Shown: positions 10,891 to 22,317 of the stretch, piece after piece
How positions within the stretch are numbered: the first letter of the stretch is position 1
How the letters are laid out: each line of letters begins with the position of its first letter
From: Saccoglossus kowalevskii
Taxonomy: Eukaryota > Hemichordata > Enteropneusta > Harrimaniidae
Assembly: GCF_000003605.2 (NCBI RefSeq)
Contig: NW_003141822.1
Span: 67,467 to 107,852, forward strand
Direction: 5' to 3'
DNA: 40,386 nt
Notes under the pieces: model-generated
Databases searched by the model: none
What the model saw: only the letters and a program-made list of their open reading frames with translations
What the model was told of the DNA's origin: nothing
Translations under genes and position numbers: made by a program

Positions 10891-10946
10891 GTGATAAAAA
10901 CGCTACTTTCTATGACTTGTACTTTAAAGCGGGAGGGTCGTCACCT
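10891..10946. repeat. 55-bp direct repeat, copy 1
   Basis: Matches 11163-11217 almost exactly. Both begin GTGATAAAAA and end GGGAGGGTCGTCACCT. The final 20 bases equal one terminal inverted repeat of the adjacent TTAA element. Confidence 0.92.
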
Positions 10947-10950
10947 GCTC

Positions 10951-11162
10951 ACATTGTGTTGTAAACGCTTGGAATGAGCGTGTGGGGGAGCTCTTATATG
11001 AAGTTGGCGATGTGAAATTTGGCGCGTCGCTCATGCAGACCACGATAACCTACCTCGAATTTCTGCGATTAAAATAATGTAGCATATCACCCTATTAGTC
11101 AGGTGCAGCCAATGGAGCTGTTCATCGGAAAAGCTGTTCCAAGGGATTTTTATTTAGGGCAA
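10951..11162 (-). repeat. 212-bp inverted repeat, right arm
   Basis: Reverse-complement copy of 9834-10045 with only scattered mismatches. It is bracketed by a direct repeat of about 55 bp (10891-10946 and 11163-11217), as if inserted into, or created together with a duplication of, that sequence. Confidence 0.93.
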
Positions 11163-11217
11163 GTGATAAAAAGCTACTTTCTATGACTTGTACTTTAAAG
11201 CGGGAGGGTCGTCACCT
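11163..11217. repeat. 55-bp direct repeat, copy 2
   Basis: Second copy of the 10891-10946 sequence. It runs into the left terminal inverted repeat of the element at 11199-11355. Confidence 0.92.
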
Positions 11218-11355
11218 TCGCAAGCGAGGGAATTGAGTCCCAAGCGACGATAACAACACAAGCTAAACACACAAAGGCTCATGGGCAGACGCTTGTTTGT
11301 AAATAATGCCACGCTCTGGCCATCTGACGCAGGCGCAGGTGACGACTCCCCCGCT
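11199..11355. mobile_element. TTAA-flanked MITE-like element 1
   Basis: Terminal inverted repeats begin AGCGGGAGGGTCGTCACCT at the left; the right end is the complement with one or two changes. TTAA sits directly outside both ends (11195-11198 and 11356-11359). It is about 157 bp with no coding capacity. TTAA targeting is the hallmark of piggyBac-type transposition, but these ends do not show the usual CCC terminus, so the family is left open. Confidence 0.65.
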
Positions 11356-13225
11356 TTAAAGTCGTGTCTTCACCTTTTTTTAAATCTCAGTTTTGAAAAC
11401 AAGGCTATTTGAACACAGTGCACATGGTTCTTTGAGTCATAACGAGTATTATAATAATATGCCAGTTTTCGGGAATTTAGTATTAGCGCGTGTATTTTGC
11501 ATATTTTGCGGTGGTTGTCGCGCCACGCATGCGTGAATTATGGGTCTCATATAGACAAAGATGGCGACTTTGGCTGTTTCGCAGATCAACTGGTACAAAC
11601 TGAAAGGTTACTGATCTTTAACTTTTCAAATTCGTTGGTGATTGGAAGGAATCGAAAGGGTTGCCTGCGGTAATTAATGCACGTTACGCCCAGGTCAAAA
11701 CACGTGCCGTAATTTCCATTATAAAAACGCACTGGAATGTGGGAAAATCAATCTTTATCAACACAAATGTTGTACATGCGCGACATGACGACCGAACTAT
11801 TCACGCTTTGGAATAAACAACTTTTATATATCAGCGCCCTCACACCGCTTCACCACCTAGCTCACAACAACATTAATATCAGTGCACCATGTATTCATAT
11901 ATCAACGAGACAGCAACAAGCGGTCTGGGCACTACATTTCTGCCGGGTTTTCATTCGTGATAACTACGTTATACATAGAATATGATCAAATTTAAATGCA
12001 TTATAGTCTATCTTATTCTTTACAAATATAAACCAGCAACATAGAGCTATGCAATCTTCCAAAGAAAAACACCCTCATCCTATGACGTACAAATGTATCA
12101 CTGTCACAAATCGAACTGAATATTATATTAATTATTTAAAAAAAAGTGACGATCCCTTTCCTTTCGAAGTTATTAGAACACACTAAAAAATTGAATTATA
12201 TTAGTATGAGTGGTTAGGCATATACATTGTGTACTTTTGTTCTCACGACAATTTACTCTCTTTTAACTTCACCATAGGCGATGTACATTTTTCTTCTCAG
12301 AAAGGATTACCTTAATGTTGCGTTTTTGATAGTTTTCTCAATAATTTCTGCATATTTGTTTTCTAATCGTACACCCATTTCCTCCGTCAGATATGATGGT
12401 GTACCCCTTAACTAAAACACGAAACTGACAGTAGAAATTCAACACAATCCTTAATATCTGTTTTTAATAATTGTCTAATGATATCAATGCAATCAATCAT
12501 TTTTTCAATCAACGCTATCATTCCATAAAAGAATGACAACAATAATGGTAGTTGTTTATAGTAATTACGGAAATGGTCATAAAATATGATTGACCAAAAA
12601 CTGTATTATCAACCAACGCTCAATTATCTTACCTCATTGACAATATAATTGACATTCTTTCACGACTTTATAGTCTTTTAATTGTTGATTGCATGGAGTC
12701 TTATTGGAGGTTTATTACCGTCGGTGTGTATTTCACAAAATAGAATAAGTTTATAATAGTGATAGTGAACAATAAAAACACTACAATGAATATTGCCATT
12801 GTCAAATTTGATAAAAAAAAACCTTATAACGACACAGCAACACGTCTTGCCGGCATATCAATTCTCATTTTATGTTTGTTTTTCTCACCAAAATGTTGTT
12901 CTGACGTTTGTTATGTGATTTTTTTTTTACGTTCTTATGAATTATAAAACATGCATTGTCGCAAATGCAGGCAAGTGAGAAAGTTATAAACAAGTTCACG
13001 TGAAGTCGTCCTTACTAATATGTCAACTAAGAATGACTATTGTAATAACGCTTTTCTCTAGTTTTCCATCTAAAGAAACCGTTTTACCATGCCCAAAACA
13101 CTGCAGCCCAAATTTGTTAAATTTGCCGAATTTACTGATGACGTCACTTGCATTTTAATTGATTAACTCTGAAAAATGACCTTTAAAGAATATAATAACG
13201 TTACATGTTTGTTATATGTTGAATG

Positions 13226-13285
13226 GACAGATGGATTAATGATTGGATGGTTGGATGGATGATGGATAGATATATGGATGAGTGA
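13226..13285. repeat. Degenerate (GGAT)n repeat
   Basis: Imperfect GGAT/GGATGGAT units. The long frame on the opposite strand there is a by-product of the repeat. Confidence 0.75.
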
Positions 13286-16200
13286 ATGTATAGATGGATT
13301 GCTGCAGGTAGAGAAGAAACACTTGTGAGTGGCAAGGAAAATCGAAATTCACACCTCCGAGTTTTTCCTAAACCCCGAACCCCAAAACATTTACTCAAAA
13401 ATCGTAGATTCTTTAACCGTTTTAAACTTCACAATTAACGCCCATCTGGTCATAACAGAATAAACAATGAATTCGCCCAATACAGCTTCCCAATATCGTA
13501 ATACCTTAATACGTTACCTGAGTATAAAATTTGAATGTACTTCTACCCTTATAATGCCTTTGAAAAACACCACAGCTAAACATCGCTAGCATATCTAATA
13601 TTAACGTTGGAGGCTACTATTGGTTAAACAACTTCCTTTTCTCATCACACTTAAAATATAATTACAAAAATAGTTAATCACTAGACTGTCAAAATGAAAT
13701 TGATCATTACTTTTCATAATCATTTAACTGAAAACATTTATAACATTGGGAATAACAGATATCACTAATATGTATGGTCTAATATGTAAAAGTGAATTCG
13801 ACTTCACACATCAGATTACGTATCAGATTTGTACTAGGCATATTCGCTTCAAATTTCCGAACCGTAAAGCAGGATTGGTACAACATTAAAGTCTGAAATG
13901 CTAACGTAATGTTATGTTGATAGGCAACGTTTATTGACATTACCTTTCACGACTCAGTAAACTCCTTCGTCCCGCACTCGCACAAAACCATTTAAATAGT
14001 GTGCTACATAGAGATTGTTCAAAAAATAATAGAGGTGTGTTGTCGTATTTAAGTTATTATTACTACGACCTCTTTTCTCATGTAATTTTATTTTATTTTC
14101 AACTCATATATTAAAATCAAAATTTTTAACTTCATCATAAATTCTATCACAACCATTGTTTTCTTTCCCTGTAGTATTAAACAGTTCAGCAAAATAGTGA
14201 AACAATTCTCATTTCCTTCATCAATGAATGGAGCGATTTTGTACACTAATATGAATAAAACATATATATGTAAATATATTGTTGTCAAATATGAAGAAAT
14301 GTTCTTGTTGACTATTTAATAAAACCTTACAGGGAGACCAAATTCTACATAATTAATAACTACACTTGAGAAAATTGGGTACGTGCAATAGCTTGCTTTC
14401 ATTAATAATGTGTGCTTATATACGCTTATATACAATATAAAATATTATTTATCGATAGGTGCATTTATTAACTTATTGTATATTGTTATTGAGACTGTTA
14501 ATCGAGCTACAAATGATCTAGTTTTTTGTAAAAAATTACACTAATTTTTAATTTCACATTAAGAGAACAACAATTTTCGTTAAATACGCCTACAAATTTT
14601 CAAAAATCGCACAAGAAATGAAAACATCAATACCATCAAGGAACCTAGTGTACATATGTCATTTACCTTCCGCTGAAAGAAAATGAATAGCATAATTCAT
14701 TATGAAAATATTTAAGATGTGTAGGGTAAATATGAAATTTACAGAACGTCAAATCAAGTGTAGATTGCAGTATTTTTATAAATTTAACGTTTTTACTAAC
14801 ATATGTCTCATAAAAATAAGTAACGGATTCAACTTGAATGTTGCACTGACGATACAAGTAATATATACAGTGACATATATGATAATATACAAAATACTTT
14901 CGGACATTGGATTTTGGTGAGTTTTAAAAGCGTTTGTGCATATTTTATATTTACTCTTATGTATTTGTATCAGGTGCTCACAATACCCAACAGTGTATTT
15001 TGTGATTGCACGACAATCAATAGGATGATACGTCACTTGATCTTGAGATCTTGACGAGTTCGAAGTTCTTGAAACACTTCATTAGTTTGGAGAACCGTGC
15101 TATTGTATACTCACGAATTAAAACATAACCATGCAATTTTGTTGACCGTGAATGCTTCTAGGCTGTTTCTAAACACTGGCAAGCTTTTGATTATTATTTG
15201 ATTTATTATTTATAAGAAGCAGACATCTTTTCGGAATTGTATCACAGTAAATTACTTTTCACGATAGCGGTGGTTTTTATCTGTGATTTAGCATTTTGAG
15301 CCCCCAATTTAGGTTTACAAATGACAAAATTGGTTAAAATTCACAAAATATGTAACCGCATACAAAGTTAGTTCAGAAATATTTCTTATTTGTTTTTTTA
15401 TTTTAAATTAAAGAACAATTAAAGAATTATACATTCTTCATTACAACATTAAATTTCATTTTTGTTTGGATATTTTAAGGCCGTAAATTGAGCATGAATT
15501 TAGCTAAATCGACAAAAAAAGGACGAGGTAAATATTTTGTCAGGATCACCCATCAAATCGTTTAATGACAGTGATACTTACATTTTGTACATTTTAGGAC
15601 TGAATAATTGTAGTAGTATTTTTGAATATTTATGTATAATATCATTTTAGGTATTTGAATTTGACATTTATATTTGAATGTCAAAATGCCAATATTTGTG
15701 TAAAATGAATCGATTTGAAATGTTTTGAAATGATTCTAGTTATTATGACAGATATGGAAAAATACAAAAGTGAAAATTACTTTTAATATGATGTTTTAAG
15801 ATCGAAAACTATGTAGACAGTTGTCGAAATCGATCGAAATGCACGAACTTAAACATCATTTCAGCCATTCCATACACAAGGATGCATTACATTTCTTGTT
15901 TAAACATTGAGTCTATACAGTATCAGGATTCATCTTTAACTATGAAACGTTCAACGGAATTTCTGGAATTCTGCTTGTATGTTTGTCAACCAAAGTCAGA
16001 TCCAGTCCCGGAAGAAAGGATGAATTCCGGGATGGAATCTGATGAAAAAAAATCGTTTCCCTTTAGTCGCACATCCCATCTGGATCGTTGAAAACATGTA
16101 TGACAAATAGGTTATTACGTAACAAACAAAATTTTACAAATATTTTTTTTTAGAATTAGGTCAACGGCCCGGGGTCATTGGAACACTAATTACGTTTCCC

Positions 16201-16825
16201 TATCCGCACCGCTTGTTATAAAGGAAACACATATTTGTGGATCTCATCAAAACTAATTAACATTTTAATGATGAGTAATATGTTTTAAAATTGAATCATT
16301 ACACGAGAGATATTGATACTTAGCAGATCGGCAAGCTTTGCGCCAAGGAATTTTGAATGATTGTTATCTATGCCAATTGAAATAGTGGGAGACATTTTCG
16401 TAATTTATTCCTGACGTCAGATCTTAGGCATGTTTTGCAACCTTCGTGAATATAATTATAGCTTCAGTCAGTCACATATAACACATTTTTGATATAACTA
16501 AGTTCCAACTGTTTATCCGAAATTATAATACCGGCGATCAGAAGTGTCGAGTATGATTTTAATTTCAACAACAGAAGTACAATAACAACGAACGGGTTTG
16601 TAATATCAACAAGTTAATTTAAGTGGTTATTTTTATGTGAAGCGATTCATTTTAGTTGGATTATATTCTCACTAATAGAAATAGTGGCTTAGATACAAAG
16701 CCAGTCTGCTTACAGTCTAGCAATCTAGTCACACCTCTCACACAGAATTCTGATATATGGATCACATGTGCTACAAATGAGAACGTTATTTACTCATTTT
16801 ACTGTAAACATTTCAATAAACAACA

Positions 16826-16880
16826 CTACACTACACTACACTACACTACGCTACACTACACTACACTGCACTACACTGTA
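16826..16880. repeat. (ACACT)n pentanucleotide repeat
   Basis: About eleven units of ACACT with two point changes (CTACG and CTGCA variants). Confidence 0.92.
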
Positions 16881-17255
16881 TTCGTATAAAATAAGTAACA
16901 CACGCTAATCTATTTTAGTAACAGTTAACTGATCTATGACGATATGCACATCCTGTGGGATTTACGACAACACCTGCACAAGTACTCAAAACAACTTTAA
17001 TGAGGTCATGATCTTATAATTTAAAGATTTATATGATAAATGGCATGTTATAATTGAGGCGTTATAACAAGTGAAAATATTAAATAAATAAATAAATAAA
17101 ACTCAAGTAATTTCGATGTCACCATCACAACTCCGGAGATGCAGGGAGTTAAGGCATGATTTGCGTTTTTCATCAATATCCCCATTTTGAGCGAAGTAAT
17201 ATCACAATACCTTGCAAACATCTGCAAAATGAAATGTTGCTTGACAAAAAATTAA

Positions 17256-17353
17256 AGGGAGGTGGTCGTCGCGCCCTGCGTCCTGTCGATATGGGACTCA
17301 TAGCGACGTATACAACGCGTGTATTATAGATGCCGCGCAGCGACCAACGCCCT
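17256..17353. mobile_element. TTAA-flanked MITE-like element 2
   Basis: A 98-bp element with imperfect 19-bp inverted ends (AGGGAGGTGGTCGTCGCGC at the left; the complement of the right end matches at about 15 positions). TTAA stands immediately outside both ends (17252-17255 and 17354-17357). It is GC-rich against AT-rich flanks. Its ends resemble those of element 1 (AG, G-rich, then GTCGTC), which suggests one family. Confidence 0.65.
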
Positions 17354-17357
17354 TTAA

Positions 17358-19444
17358 TGTTTTAGCTATCTGGGTGCTGTTGCATATGCATACCATGAAC
17401 ATAATAACATTTCCATCGTACAACAATTGACACTTAGATTAGTTTTAGGTGGATTTAAAATAACAATAACAAGAATTGATAAAAAGTCTTTGGTGCACGT
17501 GTTCGTAATACAAGGCAGCGTACAAATATTGTCGACATTAAGGCTATGGCGGGTTTCTTTAAAAATAAGTGGTCGTTATTTGTTTTGTTGATAAGAATGA
17601 TAATACACATACTGATGAATCTTGATAATTGATGAAACGCTTGAATTCTCAGAATATTTGGTATGATTAATATTTCGTTCTCAGTAATGACCACATTCTT
17701 GAACCGCTAAATAAAAGATACAAAATATTCTTATACAAACGCAATACATAGATCAATGACATTAGTATTTGTTTATTTATTTAATGTTACATGTACATAC
17801 AACATCTTATTTATTTGGGTTACCGTTGGTGTCGTATCAATTGACTTTCCTCGTCAAACCGTCACAAAATATGTTATATTTAACAGTTATTCTTCAACTA
17901 TCTCGACATACGATCTAAAATATGCAAAATATGCTTTTGTGGTTTGAAATGAAAAGGTTATCGACATATTAACGATGTAGGAATGTCACATCAAACAAGG
18001 TCAATGACTGACGTCGTCGTTTTTGTCACGCGATGACGGCGGCAGTTACCGTGGCCACATAGACAAATATATGAAAAAACAGCAATCGACAAATATTATG
18101 ATGTCAAAAGCTAATATATTTTTGTTATGGTATATATAAAACTAGACACTCACATTTGTCATTTGCCACAGATTGAACTATGATGAATAATATCGATTTT
18201 TTAACTTCGTTATTTTGAATATTGGGATGATGCTAAACTATTTTTGGCGCCATAGTTGGCGCAACATTTTGCAAATTTTAAGATGTGTTTATCTATAAAT
18301 ATTTCTTATAATTGTGGATATAATTTCCTATTGACTACAGACAGGTCTTGTTCAAAATCGTAGAGCCAGTAGTTTCCATATACTGTTGACTCATCATTAA
18401 CTGTTGTGGATGGTGACACCGAATATTATCACTGCTATATAAAATATAATATTCACACATGTGAATATTAACGTTGTCATGTTATAATTATAATATCGCT
18501 GTGCCATGATCCTGTTTTATATCTAAATAAAATAAGAACTACTCCAGATGTTAGTGTGCCTGAAATACAATGTAAATACACTGTCGGCAGAAGGTCAAAA
18601 TTGGGTGTAATATACAGTCGATTTCAGGTACAAAGATACCTGTAAGTAAGTATATTTCGTGTAAACCTTTTGCAGTGGAATGCTAGTGAATCAATTTTGT
18701 ATTGACAATCCATAACAAGGGATGTAATGTGTATCATATACAAAATGCAACCGTCAATATATTCGCAAGATAGAGCCGATGATAACTGCGATAGTTTTCT
18801 GGCGACTGAGTATTCGGCATCGTAGGGGATCACCAAATAACGTCGAAAACCACGATGGATCTTCTCTTCGACTCTCTGAAGATGACAACATTGCAAAATT
18901 AAAATTCGATAAAAAGCAATATCCAATCACTCTTAATTTACTTTATATTACGGCTATTCAGGTTCTCCTCTCAGAAAATGTAGACAATTGAAATTTGAAC
19001 ACATAACATTATGTGTTTCCAAGGTTGATTTCGCCTAGCGGGCAGCTGAAGATATAGCACTTACAATCAACATGCAAGTGCTGACATTAGGAAACATGAT
19101 TGCACATAATTTAAGGGTATATTATTACGTCCTGCTGTGACAGTATGGCCAATTACTAATCATGAGTCAGAATTGAAGAGTACTAAGAACTGAGAAGGAT
19201 AAGATAGCCCAATGCACAATGATTATCTATTATTGTCGGATGTTATTAATATAGTTCCCGTCGTTTGTGACATGCCTCGCAATAAGGTTGATGCGGCTCA
19301 CTGAGGTTCATACATCATTGTTATGAACATGTATTGAAGACGAAACACCTGTCCTACCAGCATTCCGTGCTAAATTGCTTTTCAATCAATTTGAATAAAA
19401 TGAATAATCGGAATTTATAATTAGAATATTCATATCGATACATG
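17358..19444. other. Intergenic DNA upstream of copy B, no gene recognised
   Basis: AT-rich, with stops in all frames. A 10-bp perfect hairpin with a 4-base loop lies at 18447-18470 (arm TAATATTCAC). No exon or RNA gene is supported. Confidence 0.5.
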
Positions 19445-19452
19445 TATAAAAG
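19445..19452 (+). promoter_or_regulatory. TATA box of copy B
   Basis: TATAAAAG lies 62 bp before the start codon of copy B. The expected start site about 30 bp on would fall near 19475 and leave a 5' UTR of roughly 30 bases. Confidence 0.65.
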
Positions 19453-19506
19453 TGCAAAGAATGTTCGACTGACACCAGTTGACGGTCTGAAGCGAGAGCT
19501 CACAAG

Positions 19507-19575
19507 ATGATGTCGAACAAATTGGGATGTTTGGTATTTCTAGCCTCGTTGTTGTTACTAGAGGTCCATGCACAG
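19507..19575 (+). CDS. Signal-peptide exon of copy B
   Basis: 23 codons beginning MMSNKLGC, with a leucine-rich core and a VHA-Q end that fits signal peptidase. The exon ends in phase 0 before GTGAG. The residue after the predicted cut is glutamine, which could cyclise to pyroglutamate. Confidence 0.88.
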
Positions 19576-22317
19576 GTGAGATAAAATATTCTAACATCGA
19601 AACTATGCGTTTTACAGGAATATTGTTCGTCAAAATAATATAAAACACAAACAAGGCGTAAGATACATTCACATCTTCATATACTTAATTATACTGTTAT
19701 TTTTATATTATTCAAAGAAAAGCACGATTAGGTTTTTGTCTGATGTACTCAATTTTATTTCATTTTTCGTTCTATAAGGCGGGACCAGAATTGATGAGAA
19801 AAAGAGGACCACCATTGATGAGAAAGAGGGGTGAGTTAAACAATTTTATTTGATTAATATATCCACGCCATATAAATTAATCATTCGGATTAAAATTGAA
19901 TCTCAATTCCTAATTAGTTGATTGTTGTCATGCGTTGAAGGAAAGTTATGGACTTTAAACTCACAAATCACTAGGCAGGTATTTCATCTCCATTCTAATT
20001 GAATGTAGTCATGATAGTGTATAAGTTAAATGTATAGACTGTCATTGTAAATTGCATCATACTCAAGTAAGCATGGTGACATTTCGATGGTTTACTTCAC
20101 GTTTCGATTAATGGACATTTGTGCCTTCCTCAATTCACTAATAACTGATGAAGGCAGGTACTGTGCAACGCTTTCTTAGAACCATGGATACTCGAGATTG
20201 TGCTATGACGGAACAATTACAATGCCATAGTTGAAGTGTAATGCCTTCTTCTCCATTAACCAGTCAGCACAGATCGTACGATGAGCTGAAACGATGTTAT
20301 TTGGATATAGTTCATGTACATATTTTATACACGTAAACTAAATATGCTGCTCGATTTCAAATATCCACCTCGATCAAACTCCAATTTGTGAATGTTTAAC
20401 ACACTATTTTGTCTAATATACTTAGTATGCAAATAATTGACTAAATTAGCAGTATTGAAACAATATATTGGACAATGTTTTGTCAAAGACTTGTATTACA
20501 ATAATAAATAACATCGTATTTTGCTTTTTCAGCGAAACGTTTTTTTTGAAAATCATATCAGCTATGACACCAAACAATGACGTGTAATTCCGAACGCTTT
20601 AATTCAAATAAATATACTATTTACAAATTTAGGAAGTGGTGTGGTCAAGGATCCTAGTGAAGAAGGTTGTGTCAGCTGGTATCCAGACTCCCCCTGGAGC
20701 TGCAGTGATGGTTCTGGCATTTGTATGTCTGATAACAACATATGCGACGGTTTCAAAGTTTGTGACGATGGGGGTGATGAGAATGACTGTGGTAAGTTCT
20801 ACATTATGTTTGAGTTGATGTATAGTAAATTTGTATTAGTTTATCAGTTTATTTCCAAATCCCTACTATGCATTCTGGATGGAAAACCTCAGTTATTATA
20901 ATCAAACATTAATCTTAACATATCTCATATTATTATACTATATATAGCAGTTATTATACATTATATTTTATCTGAAACCACAAATTGTCATCATCTAGAA
21001 ATATATTCATTTATTCATGAATAAACGGCTTTATTTAATATATCTGGATGATAGAGGAACTACACAAAAGGATTCATGCATCGTTTTATTCTTACTATAG
21101 GTTGGGGTGAAACTGACGGAAACGGTTGCACGAAACCCAGACAAATCGGAAACACGGGGATTGATGATCTGAAAAAACAGATTCTAGATGCTCATAATTA
21201 TTTCCGATGTCTTCACGGATCGCCACCTCTTGTATGGGATAAAACACTCGAACGATTTGGTAAGGGTGTGGCCACCGACAACAAGAACAAAGGGACGATT
21301 GAACATGCCAAGAATAACAAATACGGAGAGAATCTTGCGATGAATATGCTGGAATCTTCCGACGGAATCACTGGTAGGTTTTGATCTTTTCCGGGCAGCA
21401 GTATTATTATAGGTTTCTTTGTATATGGCATATATGTGAATCTAACGAACACTGATGATGCGATGACACTGTGATGATGCCGTATTTATAGTGTATACCT
21501 ATATTTGTTGAATCTCGACCTGGATATAGTGTGATGTGCGGCGTGGCTTGGACTATTACGTAACTTTCGTACATAAATTTGCGTTGGATGTTTGTGAATA
21601 GCACATGTGACTGACCGACGCGCAATAACTTCTGTTCATTCACTAAATCGTGTTGCACTGGTCTCTGTTATATTTAGGGTTCGGATTTACTAAGATGTGG
21701 TATGACGAGATCAAAGACTACAATTTCAATAATCCAGGATTTGACTGGAGAACTGGTAAGTAATTACACAACAAATATGACATCAAATATTCTAGCATAA
21801 CACCACTGCCAACAATAATATTTTATAAATTAGTCATTTATTATTACTATCCCATGTACTAGTTTCAGGTGTTGTGTCCACATAAGTAAACATTGTATAT
21901 TTTACTTACCACAACATTTTTTTGAAAATTACAATAAGGTGACGAAATTTTTTATATTTCATGCTTTCGATGAATTAATACGCTTACGTATATTCCTTAT
22001 AGACATTTGGTCTGTGTCTACTATTTGCCTTTTCAAAACGTTTTATTTTCGGAAATGATAGAATATTTGGATTGATTTGTCGCTTTGTTTCTTCTGTTCC
22101 ATTAAATATGTCAATTATAATGTTTAACAAAATCCTCTCTCCACTTGTAGGCCACTTCACCGCTCTTCTCTGGAAGGACACCAAGAAAGTTGGTTGCGAC
22201 TTTGACAACCGTCCTGACGACTTTTTCACCCAGTTCTACGTCGCCTGTGAATACGACCCTCCAGGTAACGACATGACCGGAGATGCCTTCGAACAAAACG
22301 TGTTACCGTTACTTTAG
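19507..22317 (+). CDS. LDLa-CAP secreted protein (copy B), complete
   Basis: Six exons: 19507-19575, 19779-19830, 20633-20791, 21101-21373, 21678-21755, 22151-22317. Together they encode 265 residues in one open frame with GT-AG junctions throughout. Parts: signal peptide (1-22, hydrophobic core, cleavage likely after VHA), a dibasic stretch with two LM-RKR motifs (24-40), one LDLa (41-93) and a CAP domain (94-265). The CAP cavity residues are present: His in EHAKNN, Glu in YGEN, Glu in WYDE and His in GHFT. The first of two adjacent ATGs was taken because a TATA box precedes it at the right distance. An AATAAA follows at 22500-22505. It is likely secreted and calcium-dependent through LDLa; its partner is unknown. 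Copy A is the closest relative in the window. Confidence 0.93.
19779..19830 (+). CDS. LM-RKR repeat exon of copy B
   Basis: A 52-nt exon, phase 0 in and 1 out, encodes AGPELMRKRGPPLMRKR. An eight-codon unit is repeated, with TTGATGAGAAA recurring 24 nt apart. The two RKR sites directly behind the signal peptide look like prohormone-convertase sites that would release short LM-ending peptides or trim a propeptide. No glycine precedes RKR, so classic amidation is not expected. Confidence 0.82.
20633..20791 (+). CDS. LDLa exon of copy B
   Basis: A phase 1-1 exon of 159 nt. It has six cysteines in LDLa spacing (CVSWYPDSPWSC at the start, CDDGGDENDC at the end) with the acidic calcium site intact. 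Confidence 0.93.
21101..21373 (+). CDS. CAP domain exon 1 of copy B (fused exon)
   Basis: A phase 1-1 exon of 273 nt covers what copy A encodes in two exons. It contains LDAHNYFRCLHG and AKNNKYGENLAM. At the place where A has an intron, B reads straight through TTTGGTAAGGGTGTG. The bases GGTAAG there would make a good donor but are coding in this model. Confidence 0.92.
21678..21755 (+). CDS. CAP domain exon 2 of copy B
   Basis: A 78-nt phase 1-1 exon encodes GFGFTKMWYDEIKDYNFNNP. It matches exon 5010-5087 of copy A in length and phase. Confidence 0.92.
22151..22317 (+). CDS. CAP domain terminal exon of copy B
   Basis: Starts with GHFTALLWKDTKKVGCDFD and ends at TAG after NVLPLL. The usual Gln after GHFT is Ala here. 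CEYDPPGN matches the CAP2 region. G+C is clearly higher than in the flanking DNA. Confidence 0.93.

Larger units (their letters stand above)
11363..17251. other. Long intergenic stretch, no gene recognised
   Basis: Almost 6 kb of AT-rich DNA with no exon series. It contains a fragment (about 11508-11560) resembling the left half of the TTAA element at 17256, including GTCGCGCC and ATGGG followed by CTCATA. It also has a GGAT-rich simple repeat near 13226-13285 and an ACACT repeat near 16826-16880. An open stretch at 15882-16091 has no recognisable motif and no flanking splice support. Confidence 0.5.

Noticed and set aside
11562-11611. ATG stretch MATLAVSQINWYKLK as a first exon
   Set aside because: The YY1-like AAGATGGCGAC context is attractive, but the following GTTACT is a poor donor and the sequence abuts a MITE fragment.
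15882-16091. 69-residue open frame in the long intergenic region
   Set aside because: No domain, no signal peptide, no splice support and no related sequence in the window.
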